Virus record (IMG/VR): IMGVR_UViG_3300020596_000002
Span: 1 to 43,546 of that record
Reading direction: 5' to 3' (one strand)
From: a virus
Length of the DNA stretch: 43,546 nt
Shown here: positions 17,395 to 24,358 of the stretch, in pieces
How positions within the stretch are numbered: the stretch's first letter is position 1
Layout of the letters: every line of letters starts with the position of its first letter
Translations under genes and position numbers: made by a program
The notes under the pieces: generated by a model
Databases searched by the model: none
What the model saw: the letters and a program-made list of their open reading frames with translations, nothing else
Told to the model about the DNA's origin: nothing

Positions 17395-17727
17395 TCAAAG
17401 CTCATCGTCTGGGATATCATCCATATTTAATATGGCTTGTCTGTCGTTACTCTTTTCTTTTACTTGCTTTTTCAGCGTCTTTTTTTCTTCTTTGATTTTA
17501 GCATCAAATACCATCTTATTTTCAAGTAGGCTAATTCCTGCTACCAATGCACCAATTTCCTCCGGTAGTATTATTCTACACGCACTCTCATTTTCTTTGA
17601 GTGCTTTCTTTAGGGAATCCATATGTCCCCTAAGATCATCTTTTCCAACACTAGATATTTCAGCTATCATAGCCCGAATATGCAATATATCTGGTGTTAT
17701 TGGTACAGCCAAATTTTCTTCTGACAT
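17395..17727 (-). CDS. Hypothetical coiled-coil protein, 110 aa
   Basis: A Lys/Glu-rich helical protein, with heptad-like sequence near residues 70-95 (DAKIKEEKKTLKKQVKEKS) and an acidic tail (MDDIPDDEL). The acidic tail resembles those that recruit replication partners, but the family is not recognised. ATG 17727 is preceded by AGAGGAGAA, lying within the end of the upstream gene. Confidence 0.7.
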   Translation of the reverse strand: MSEENLAVPITPDILHIRAMIAEISSVGKDDLRGHMDSLKKALKENESACRIILPEEIGALVAGISLLENKMVFDAKIKEEKKTLKKQVKEKSNDRQAILNMDDIPDDEL

Positions 17728-17731
17728 TGGA

Positions 17732-18094
17732 TTAATTCTCCTCTCGCCATGCTTTAACTACCTTGGTCATTAAGGTAGCCGTAATCAATTTTGAGGCAGT
17801 CTTATCACAGTCTGCGCTTAAAAGTGAGATTCTTTCTTGCCTTCTAATAACTTGGAATTCAGGGTATGTACCATAATGCGCGCCTTTAATTCCCCAGAAT
17901 CTAGCGGCTTTATTATAAGCGTGATGAATATTGCTTGCACCAAAGGGACAGTATACATTAAGCGGAAGGAATAGGCAATAAAATGTTGTTTGTTCTTCTT
18001 CCCTAGGTTTGCATTCATTCTTATTTTGTGGCACTGTTTCGACTGTCATCTTTCCGGTAGAAGAATCATGCGTTAGCATAAACGTTGTTTTCAT
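17732..18094 (-). CDS. Hypothetical protein, 120 aa
   Basis: A mixed alpha/beta soluble protein with four scattered cysteines and aromatic segments (TTFYCLFLPLNVYCPFGASNIHHAY). I do not recognise it. Start ATG 18094 overlaps the previous stop (ATGA) with AAGGAG upstream. It belongs to a run of small genes between the sigma factor and the DHH gene, typical of accessory early genes. Confidence 0.7.
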   Translation of the reverse strand: MKTTFMLTHDSSTGKMTVETVPQNKNECKPREEEQTTFYCLFLPLNVYCPFGASNIHHAYNKAARFWGIKGAHYGTYPEFQVIRRQERISLLSADCDKTASKLITATLMTKVVKAWREEN

Positions 18095-18453
18095 GGTGTA
18101 TCTCCTTTGTCAGGTACTTCTATATTTAATACTGTTACTGCCGTCATAACAAAATTTACTTTAATTCTGGCGGTACCATCTGTGTCATCTCTTGATATCA
18201 GGGTATATTCTATTTTCCTATCATCAACAGGTTTTCCCACTTTCCTATCTCTTTCATTTGTTTGATATTTTGCATTACTTACACCTTTGCGCAAAGTATC
18301 GAATTGATCCTCCGAAAACGTAATTATCACATTATCCACATCTTTCAGTAAGTTATAGATACTTTGGAAAGACATTCTTTCCTTTTTTATTTCCACTGGA
18401 TCATCATCTTCGACATCGATAATGTTTTTGTATTCACCGTCGATAATGTCCAT
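18091..18453 (-). CDS. Hypothetical acidic protein, 120 aa
   Basis: The N-terminus is acidic (DGEYKNIIDVEDDDPVE). The C-terminal half has beta-strand-like repeats (IEYTLISRD, ARIKVNFVMTAVTVLNIEV). I do not recognise a family. The start lies in TAATG, sharing a base with the sigma-factor stop, so the two are likely translated together. A sigma-associated regulator is one possibility, based only on coupling. Confidence 0.65.
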   Translation of the reverse strand: MDIIDGEYKNIIDVEDDDPVEIKKERMSFQSIYNLLKDVDNVIITFSEDQFDTLRKGVSNAKYQTNERDRKVGKPVDDRKIEYTLISRDDTDGTARIKVNFVMTAVTVLNIEVPDKGDTP

Positions 18454-19073
18454 TATATATAATCCTTCACGTTAACTTTCTCTGTTTTCGTCATGCGATA
18501 CTTTATTAATTCGTATGTTGAATTTATTATTTGTTGTACTCTTTGTCGTGATATCCGGTATCGTTCCGCTATCTCATTATGCGTTAGTTCTTCGTAATCA
18601 AATAGTGCATGAGCGTGAAACAATATCTCAAGATGGTGCAGTTTTATGCCATGGCATGCGCAAGATAAGACTTTTTCTATGTCTACTTGCGCCCTATTAA
18701 TATCACCCATGGAATTATCCGGCGGAATAATATCAACGTCGTCGTCACGCTTGTTATCTATGGACAGCATATTAATTGGATATTGCATATCCCTACCATC
18801 AGCCCATGGGTATTCAGATAATTGAAGTTTAGTTAGTTCTCCCCGCATTTTCCAGTAAGCGAAAGTTAGGAATTTATTTTCTAATTCGGGCTTGAATTCC
18901 TTTATTGCCATTAATATGCCTATGTTGCATGCCTGTTTTCTATCTTCCTCCGGAATGATTTTAAAATTAAATGAATTGACTAATTTAAATATCATTCCAC
19001 TGTGGCGTTTTATTAATGCGGCGAGTGCCTGTTCTTTATATTCCGCTATTAATTCTTCGTCTGATATTTTCAT
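18453..19073 (-). CDS. Phage sigma-70-like factor
   Basis: The protein is 206 aa. A region 2-like block spans residues 17-85, with DRKQACNIGILMAIKEF followed by FLTFAYWKMRGEL, the aromatic -10-recognition helix typical of sigma factors. A region 4-like helix-turn-helix lies at about 161-193 (LTHNEIAERYRISRQRVQQII). It should bind host core RNA polymerase and direct it to phage promoters, probably the late rightward unit, since no phage RNA polymerase is seen. ATG 19073 overlaps the helicase stop. The linker (residues 90-135) is shorter than in housekeeping sigma factors. Confidence 0.85.
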   Translation of the reverse strand: MKISDEELIAEYKEQALAALIKRHSGMIFKLVNSFNFKIIPEEDRKQACNIGILMAIKEFKPELENKFLTFAYWKMRGELTKLQLSEYPWADGRDMQYPINMLSIDNKRDDDVDIIPPDNSMGDINRAQVDIEKVLSCACHGIKLHHLEILFHAHALFDYEELTHNEIAERYRISRQRVQQIINSTYELIKYRMTKTEKVNVKDYI

Positions 19074-21352
19074 TCTTCTTCTCCTTCAAGTAATTCTTCG
19101 CTGTTTATAACGATAGTCCAATCATTCATTAATGCGCGTGCTGTTGTTACCCAATTGGGCAACATTGGGCCACTGTAATATTGCTTAGGTTCTTGTTGCA
19201 TTAAACGCATTGCCATTTCCCAATCTTTGCCATGGCCTGTCATATTCACATATCGTGCAGTTATTAAATGGCAAATTTCGTGTATTACAGTTTCATTGCA
19301 GATATATGAATATAATTCGGGCTGTTTTGCGGAAAGATAAATTGGATTCAATTTTATTTGATGATATTTTGGGATAGCTAATCCTATAGTCTTGCCTCGT
19401 TGACAATCAAATGTCAAGCTTGGGTAATCACCTAATACGTCGCCCCATATTCTTTTGGCAGAATCCCAATGTTTTATGAGATTACTTTTTGCCAATTCCT
19501 TTACGTGCAATGGTACATATTTTTGAAAGTCTGTTACGGTACAAGATCTAACTTCAATTTTTTCTGGCATATTTAATGCCGGTTTTTTCTGTTCTATTAT
19601 TATTTCGTCCGGTTCGCCTAAAGGTGCCCATTCACCCGGCTTTATGACTGGATAACTACTCATATCGACAGTAGCTTTAGCGTTAATATGTGCTATTTTT
19701 TCTTCTAACGTCTTGCCACGGATTATTTGATTATCTACTGCTTTTTGTAGTATTTTTTCTGTTGCTATATAACAGATTTTTTCTCTCGCCCTAGTAGTCG
19801 CAGTGTATATCCATTCTCTGGAAACGAAACTACCTTTTGTAGCGTGTTCTTCGTGCAAAAGAATGAATACTTTGCGCCATTCTGATCCTTGCGCTTTGTG
19901 GCAGGTAGTAACGTATCCTAATGAGAATCCTGCGGGACTAAAATCTCCTGCTGTTTGCAATTGATATTCTTCGTCCGGCGTATCTTCTGCTAATTTTTCC
20001 GCATATTTATATGTGATTATTGCACTGGCCTGATTTTTTCTTTCATCATCTGCCACGTCATCGACGTTAATATCGGCATAACCTGTTAATTCCATATGCG
20101 CTTCGATGTCATGATTGGCATCTTTTGATTCTGCTGCACGATAAAATCCAGTTCGCAACAAATTTTCTGATGCGATTTTAGTACTGCGTCCGGCATAACC
20201 CGGATTGTGCATAATATTTGTAATGATGCACAAATTCTTATCTACTAGGATAAGGTCGCCTTTTGCAAGATAAATATTGCGCCTACCTGCAATTATCTCA
20301 TGCACGATCACTTTTCTTTCATCGCCCATAAATTGCGCTATCCAGTTATTCATCGCTTTAGTTCCCATCTCCTGTTCATTCCACGGAGATAAGATAGCGT
20401 CTGTTAATGGATCATAATCGCCTTTTATGTGTCTTTTCTGAAAGAATCCTCCAGCTTTCCCTAATGCCATTCCAGCACGTGATTGTGACATTTTCTTTGT
20501 TTTTACTTCATCCCACCAGATTATTTCAGTGTCTTTATTCTTAACAGGTATTTTACCGTCTAGAATATTCCATGCGTTTTGCAATACGCCAGAATCATCG
20601 GCTTGGCGATATATTTTAGTTAATTCAATCACTGGTAATTGGTGTAATGCAAAATTGAATATGCTTTTCCCAAATACTGGCGGTAATTGATTAATATCAC
20701 CGATGAATATTACGATAGTACCGGGAAGCATTGCAGCATAGAGTTTTTCATATAACAATAAATCGCACATCGGTGCTTCGTCAATATTCAGTATCTTGAA
20801 TGAAAATGGTCTATTCTCATTCCGTGTTTCAACAAACCGCATCTTATTTTTGCCGGTTTCGATATCCTCATAATATTCTGGTTTAAATTCTAGGTGTTTA
20901 TGCAATGTTTGTATGCACGTCGATACTTGCTTAAACAGTTCTGTATCGCGTGCTAAAGCTTTCCGCGTATTGCCTGTTGCTACACGCGTTAGCGCACCGA
21001 TCGCTATATGGCGCGCTGGATGTCCCATATCTAACAGCGCTTTAAAAATTGCTCTCTCAAGCGTTGTTTTACCGGTTCCTGCTGCGCCAGTTATAACAAA
21101 TGACACGCCTTTTTTTACCAGTTCAATTGCTGCTAATTGTGATTTATCCAGCGTTATATTCAAGCTGAATGTTTGTTCTTGTCTTACAGATACATTTTCA
21201 ACAATGGGAATAGGAACAGAGTCTGTGCTTAATTCCTTTTTTTGTTTAAAATCGCTGATAATTCCTAACCGCTCTCGGATAGGAATATTGCGCCAATCGG
21301 CACTCTCTTGCAGCGCCTTTAAATCTGGGTACTTTATTGCCAAGTTATGCAC
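19070..21352 (-). CDS. SF1 helicase (RecD/Pif1-like) fused to SprT-like metalloprotease
   Basis: The protein is 760 aa. Helicase motifs: Walker A GAAGTGKTT (89-97, K95), Walker B NIDEAP (D191, E192), GDINQLPP (218-225), LTKIYRQ (244-250), TTCHKAQGSEW (482-492) and TATTRAREK (517-525). From about residue 625 a SprT-like domain follows, with HEICH (691-695) and GHGKDW (H707), the zinc ligands of SprT/Spartan proteases. Spartan enzymes degrade proteins crosslinked to DNA, and Pif1/RecD helicases translocate on single-stranded DNA. The fusion could unfold and digest roadblocks ahead of replication. GTG 21352 is the likely start (AAAGGA about 8 bases upstream). Confidence 0.9.
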   Translation of the reverse strand: MHNLAIKYPDLKALQESADWRNIPIRERLGIISDFKQKKELSTDSVPIPIVENVSVRQEQTFSLNITLDKSQLAAIELVKKGVSFVITGAAGTGKTTLERAIFKALLDMGHPARHIAIGALTRVATGNTRKALARDTELFKQVSTCIQTLHKHLEFKPEYYEDIETGKNKMRFVETRNENRPFSFKILNIDEAPMCDLLLYEKLYAAMLPGTIVIFIGDINQLPPVFGKSIFNFALHQLPVIELTKIYRQADDSGVLQNAWNILDGKIPVKNKDTEIIWWDEVKTKKMSQSRAGMALGKAGGFFQKRHIKGDYDPLTDAILSPWNEQEMGTKAMNNWIAQFMGDERKVIVHEIIAGRRNIYLAKGDLILVDKNLCIITNIMHNPGYAGRSTKIASENLLRTGFYRAAESKDANHDIEAHMELTGYADINVDDVADDERKNQASAIITYKYAEKLAEDTPDEEYQLQTAGDFSPAGFSLGYVTTCHKAQGSEWRKVFILLHEEHATKGSFVSREWIYTATTRAREKICYIATEKILQKAVDNQIIRGKTLEEKIAHINAKATVDMSSYPVIKPGEWAPLGEPDEIIIEQKKPALNMPEKIEVRSCTVTDFQKYVPLHVKELAKSNLIKHWDSAKRIWGDVLGDYPSLTFDCQRGKTIGLAIPKYHQIKLNPIYLSAKQPELYSYICNETVIHEICHLITARYVNMTGHGKDWEMAMRLMQQEPKQYYSGPMLPNWVTTARALMNDWTIVINSEELLEGEEE

Positions 21353-21644
21353 TTATCAATCCTTTGTATGGAATAGCAATAGCGTAATGTCCGTGCGTCC
21401 TGAATTGGCAGGATACCAGCGCTTTTACTGTTCGCATCCTTTTTAATTGTTCGATTAAAACGGGATGTAAGACAAGAACCATTGAATAATCTTCTATCTG
21501 TATTTTTCCAGATAGCATATCTTCAACGTCAATGTCGCACGTTTTCAAAAAAGCTTTGATTATCCCATGCTTCATTGATCCGTCAGAATTAAACGTTTTA
21601 AAATCGGAACTACTGATGATTGGTATTTTCTTAATATGTTTCAT
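21345..21644 (-). CDS. Hypothetical protein, 99 aa
   Basis: The frame is open to 21710, but ATG 21644 (MKHIKKIPII) is favoured because it overlaps the stop of the small membrane ORF in ATGA. The residues upstream belong to another frame. The protein is soluble with a basic start and two cysteines. I do not recognise it. It ends inside the helicase start region. Confidence 0.6.
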   Translation of the reverse strand: MKHIKKIPIISSSDFKTFNSDGSMKHGIIKAFLKTCDIDVEDMLSGKIQIEDYSMVLVLHPVLIEQLKRMRTVKALVSCQFRTHGHYAIAIPYKGLISA

Positions 21645-21760
21645 TTTGGTATATCCAATACTGAAACTAGCAGAATACAGAAAAATATCCACAATGCTAT
21701 CATAACGCATTTGCGGCGCTCTATTGCCAATTCTTTGTGGGTATAATCTGCGCTGTTCAT
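21641..21760 (-). CDS. Hidden 39-aa single-span membrane protein
   Basis: This small ORF starts at ATG 21760, overlapping the stop of the 324-aa gene (ATGA), with AAAAAGGA about 9 bases upstream. It ends at a TGA that overlaps the ATG of the 99-aa gene. Residues 1-17 are polar and charged (MNSADYTHKELAIERRK), followed by one transmembrane helix (MIALWIFFCILLVSVL). The double ATGA coupling on both sides argues that it is real. Function unknown; a small membrane effector is plausible. Confidence 0.65.
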   Translation of the reverse strand: MNSADYTHKELAIERRKCVMIALWIFFCILLVSVLDIPK

Positions 21761-22731
21761 TGTTTTATTCCTTTTTCTGCAAATATCTCTGCTAGTGTTT
21801 TCCTACTTTTTGTGGCTGGTATTTCGGTATCCATTGCGCCGAGAATATCATCGTCTGTATTATGGTCAATGGCATTTTCTATAATCCATGCAAGATTATT
21901 TGCCTTATCAGTTTCTTTCATGTTGCTCGCTGCTAAACGTATAGTCATGGCTAGTTCTATTCGCTTTGTGCTACTTATTGCCCATAAGTTTGCCATTATT
22001 TTTTCTGCTTGCAGCGTTATATTTCGCGGTAATTTATCCTTAAAGAATGTAATTAATCGCTTCGCTGTGTCTTTTTGTTTCAACAAACTATCGTCTTTAA
22101 TTTGATTTATACTGCGATTAATTGCATTCTCAATTAATACAGGATCATTTTTATTTTTGTTGTTTTTGATACTATTTTCTTTGAATGCTTTGTATACTTC
22201 GGCCGTATCTGCCGCGGGCAATTCGTCCAGACTCAAAGCTTTTCTAATTATGCGCGTGTGCCTTGAGATTACCATCGCCATACTTTGTTGAGCTTGGCTG
22301 TACGCCACTAGATCAAATGATAACTTCGGGACTCTTATCCACGTTGCATCGCTATCCCAACGCGCCATTATCACGTCGGCAAATTGCCAAAGAATATCTG
22401 TTCCGGCGCTTTGCAATAGCATGTTAGCTTCCGTAGCGCTGCTATTCGGGTATCCCGTAGTCTTACCCTTTGCGCTCAACAAGGATAAAACACAGCCTGC
22501 CATTAACTGTACTTCAATTTTATCTTGTGATTTATTATTTTTTGCTGCCGTTAATAGTTTTATTGCATTTTCCGCTGATGCTGCTGGATGTTTATGGTCT
22601 AGTACTATGCCATAAATACCGCAAGTGCGCAGCGTACTTATCATTCCGGTTATTGGACAATGTATAAGTACATCATTGTCCAATTTTCCTGTTGAAAAAT
22701 TGAATTTTTGCTTATTTATTATTTTATACAT
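21757..22731 (-). CDS. Hypothetical protein, 324 aa
   Basis: A mostly helical soluble protein that I do not recognise. It begins MYKIINKQKFNFSTGKL, carries CPITG and HCP-like segments near residue 25, and has a Lys/Asn-rich helical C-terminal half. GAAAGG precedes ATG 22731. It is the first conventional gene after the cysteine-repeat cluster and heads the block ending in the helicase and sigma factor. The N-terminal HCPITGMISTLRTC may bind a metal, but only two Cys and one His are close together. Confidence 0.7.
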   Translation of the reverse strand: MYKIINKQKFNFSTGKLDNDVLIHCPITGMISTLRTCGIYGIVLDHKHPAASAENAIKLLTAAKNNKSQDKIEVQLMAGCVLSLLSAKGKTTGYPNSSATEANMLLQSAGTDILWQFADVIMARWDSDATWIRVPKLSFDLVAYSQAQQSMAMVISRHTRIIRKALSLDELPAADTAEVYKAFKENSIKNNKNKNDPVLIENAINRSINQIKDDSLLKQKDTAKRLITFFKDKLPRNITLQAEKIMANLWAISSTKRIELAMTIRLAASNMKETDKANNLAWIIENAIDHNTDDDILGAMDTEIPATKSRKTLAEIFAEKGIKQ

Positions 22732-22765
22732 TTTAAACCTTTCGTTTTATGCTACGTTTAATGAA

Positions 22766-22990
22766 TCAGGCCTCAACAGAACTATAAACACTGTCGCAAT
22801 AATTGCAATGATTACAATAATAGCAAAGAATGCTATTATTGCACTGCGGGCAATTGCTGTTATTGCATTCATTGCTATTATTGCTATTATTGCAATAACA
22901 GCAATTAATGCAATTATCGCAATTATTGCAATTAATGCAATTAACGCATTCGTCGTTATTTGCTGTTATTGCGAATTTAAATATTTTCAT
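22766..22990 (-). CDS. Cysteine-triplet-repeat protein 1 (degenerate, 74 aa)
   Basis: This is the last of five paralogues in the direction of transcription. It begins MKIFKFAITA like the others but lacks the KGNSSYS..SQ..A leader segment. It then runs into Cys-x-x-Cys repeats (VNC INC NNC DNC INC), several with Ser replacing Cys (NNS) and one phase slip (NCPQC). AAAGAGG precedes ATG 22990, one base after the stop of paralogue 2. Deletion of the leader and loss of Cys suggest decay or a divergent role. Function unknown. Confidence 0.65.
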   Translation of the reverse strand: MKIFKFAITANNDECVNCINCNNCDNCINCCYCNNSNNSNECNNSNCPQCNNSILCYYCNHCNYCDSVYSSVEA

Positions 22991-22991
22991 C

Positions 22992-23384
22992 TTATGCCTC
23001 TTTTTTTAATTCGTAATAATTATTCCGTGTGCTATAATTATTACAATTATAGCAATTATCACATTTATCGCAATCATTACATTGCTCACAGTTATAGCAT
23101 TCTATACAATAATTGCAATTATTGCAATAATAGCAATACCAACAATAATTGCAATTAATACATAAATTAGCATCATCGCAATTGCGACAATTAGTGCATT
23201 GACGACAATTAGTGCAGCAGATACACTTATAACAATGGCGACAATTAATACATTCAATGCAATAACGGCAATTAATACAGCCATTATCATCCAAAAATTG
23301 TGCATTCTTTTCCGCCATGTCTTGCGAAAAATTGGAATAGGAGGAATTGCCTTTTGCTGTGATTGCGGAAGTATAGAGTATCAT
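22992..23384 (-). CDS. Cysteine-triplet-repeat protein 2 (130 aa)
   Basis: ATG 23384 (MILYTSAITAKG) is the start: AAAGGAAA lies upstream, within the stop region of paralogue 3, and the conserved leader begins here. The longer open frame upstream reads antisense-like repeats of the neighbour. After SAITAKGNSSYSNFSQ and LDDNGC there are about 26 triplets of the form x-x-Cys (INC RYC IEC INC RHC), with Asn or an aromatic residue common before Cys. The C-terminus (NNYYELKKEA) leaves the repeat. Strict three-residue phasing suggests a regular rod or solenoid, with metal or disulfide chemistry possible. No known family recognised. Confidence 0.75.
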   Translation of the reverse strand: MILYTSAITAKGNSSYSNFSQDMAEKNAQFLDDNGCINCRYCIECINCRHCYKCICCTNCRQCTNCRNCDDANLCINCNYCWYCYYCNNCNYCIECYNCEQCNDCDKCDNCYNCNNYSTRNNYYELKKEA

Positions 23385-23385
23385 T

Positions 23386-23808
23386 CTATGTTTCCTTTTG
23401 ATTGCAAAATTTACAATAATTGCATTTATCGCATTTGCTGCAAAATTCGCAATAAGTACAATAATGGCAACTACCGCAATAATGGCAAAATTCGCAATAA
23501 TTGCAATTGCCACAATAGGTACAGCTAATGCAATTAGCACAGATTTTGCAATTGTGGCAATAATCACAGTTATCGCAGTCGTCACAATTACGGCAGCAAT
23601 AGCAATTACGGGAATTGTAACAGTTTATGCTATTGGTACAATCTTTGCAATAACTACAACTAGTACAATTAATGCAATTAATGCAATGAATGCAATTGGA
23701 ACAGCCATTATCGTCCAGCACTTTTGCATTAACATCTGCCATTTCCTGTGAAGTGTAGGAATAGGAGGAATTGCCTTTTGCCGTTATTGCGGATCTAAAC
23801 ATTTTCAT
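23386..23808 (-). CDS. Cysteine-triplet-repeat protein 3 (140 aa, longest array)
   Basis: ATG 23808 follows a GGAAAGGAAAGGAA tract. The leader is MFRSAITAKGNSSYSYTSQ, then VLDDNGC. It is followed by 33 consecutive triplets, 31 ending in Cys and two in Ser, with no phase error. The second triplet position shifts from mostly Asn early to mostly Tyr/Phe late (EFC HYC GSC HYC TYC). The stop is followed after one base by the start of paralogue 2, so the two are co-translated. The protein has no other domain. Confidence 0.78.
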   Translation of the reverse strand: MKMFRSAITAKGNSSYSYTSQEMADVNAKVLDDNGCSNCIHCINCINCTSCSYCKDCTNSINCYNSRNCYCCRNCDDCDNCDYCHNCKICANCISCTYCGNCNYCEFCHYCGSCHYCTYCEFCSKCDKCNYCKFCNQKET

Positions 23809-23837
23809 TTCCTTTCCTTTCCTTATTGTACTGCGAA

Positions 23838-23887
23838 TAGTATCTATCCTCATGCCCACATTATTATGGGCATGAGGATAGATACTA
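23838..23887. repeat. 21-bp perfect inverted repeat between paralogues 3 and 4
   Basis: Arms 23838-23858 and 23867-23887 are perfectly complementary around an 8-base loop, with core CCTCATGCCCA / TGGGCATGAGG. The right arm covers the stop codon of paralogue 4. No T-tract follows in the leftward direction, so this is probably an RNA processing, attenuation or stability hairpin, or a DNA-level cruciform. It shares the CATGCCCACA core with the hairpin at 24306-24335. Confidence 0.8.
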
Positions 23888-24166
23888 CGTCATGCAATTG
23901 GTACAATAGTTGCAATTACTACAATTGTGCCTATTATCGCAATTGCTACAATAGGTACAATTGCTACAATAGGCACAATTGTTACAATTGGTGCAATTGG
24001 TGCAATTGGTGCAATTGTAACAACCAATGCAATTGCTACAGTTAATGCAGTCGTGGCAATTAATACAGCCATTATCATCTAGATATTGTGCATTCTTTTC
24101 CGCATCATCTTGAGAGATGAATGAATAGGAGGAATTGCCTTTAATCGTGATTGCGGAAGAGTACAT
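23885..24166 (-). CDS. Cysteine-triplet-repeat protein 4 (93 aa)
   Basis: ATG 24166 (MYSSAITIKG) follows AAAGGAAA. After the leader SAITIKGNSSYSFISQ and LDDNGC come 20 phased triplets, 18 of them with Cys as third residue (INC HDC INC SNC IGC YNC TNC TNC TNC). Asn is the usual residue before Cys, and one triplet has lost its Cys (DNR). Including the leader Cys there are 19 Cys in 93 residues. The protein is secreted-signal-free and so presumably cytoplasmic, where thiols would be reduced and could bind metals. Function unknown. Confidence 0.77.
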   Translation of the reverse strand: MYSSAITIKGNSSYSFISQDDAEKNAQYLDDNGCINCHDCINCSNCIGCYNCTNCTNCTNCNNCAYCSNCTYCSNCDNRHNCSNCNYCTNCMT

Positions 24167-24214
24167 TTTTCGTTTCCTTTGGTTTGGTTGTGAATAGTTT
24201 CGCATCGTCCTATC

Positions 24215-24304
24215 TATTAACTATAATCCAGTCTTTTCGACGATTTCGGCAAATTTTCCGGGATTTTCGCCAATTTCGCCAATTTCCCCGGATTATAGTT
24301 AATA
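24215..24304. repeat. 15-bp inverted repeat enclosing a 60-base structured spacer
   Basis: Arms 24215-24229 (TATTAACTATAATCC) and 24290-24304 are perfect reverse complements. The spacer has tandem TTTCGCCAA copies and several GG/CC patches, so it may fold into a multi-branch RNA. It lies between paralogues 4 and 5 with no gene. A small RNA, a leader or a recombination site is possible. Confidence 0.7.
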
Positions 24305-24305
24305 A

Positions 24306-24335
24306 TCCCATGCCCACAATTGCGCAGGCATGGGA
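24306..24335. repeat. Hairpin related to the one at 23838-23887
   Basis: Arms TCCCATGCC (24306-24314) and GGCATGGGA (24327-24335) surround a 12-base loop. It shares CATGCCCACA in the left arm with the hairpin after paralogue 4. It is followed by a purine-rich tract with tandem GGAGAT (to about 24357). Its position immediately downstream of paralogue 5 suggests that the hairpin duplicated together with the genes. Confidence 0.65.
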
Positions 24336-24358
24336 ATGAGGATGGAGATGGAGATGGG

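Noticed and set aside
22625-23751. Top-strand Ile/Ala-rich ORFs (22625-23158, 23199-23528, 23398-23751)
   Set aside because: They are the exact antisense of the cysteine-repeat genes, lack ribosome sites and arise from the GCAATT-rich composition.
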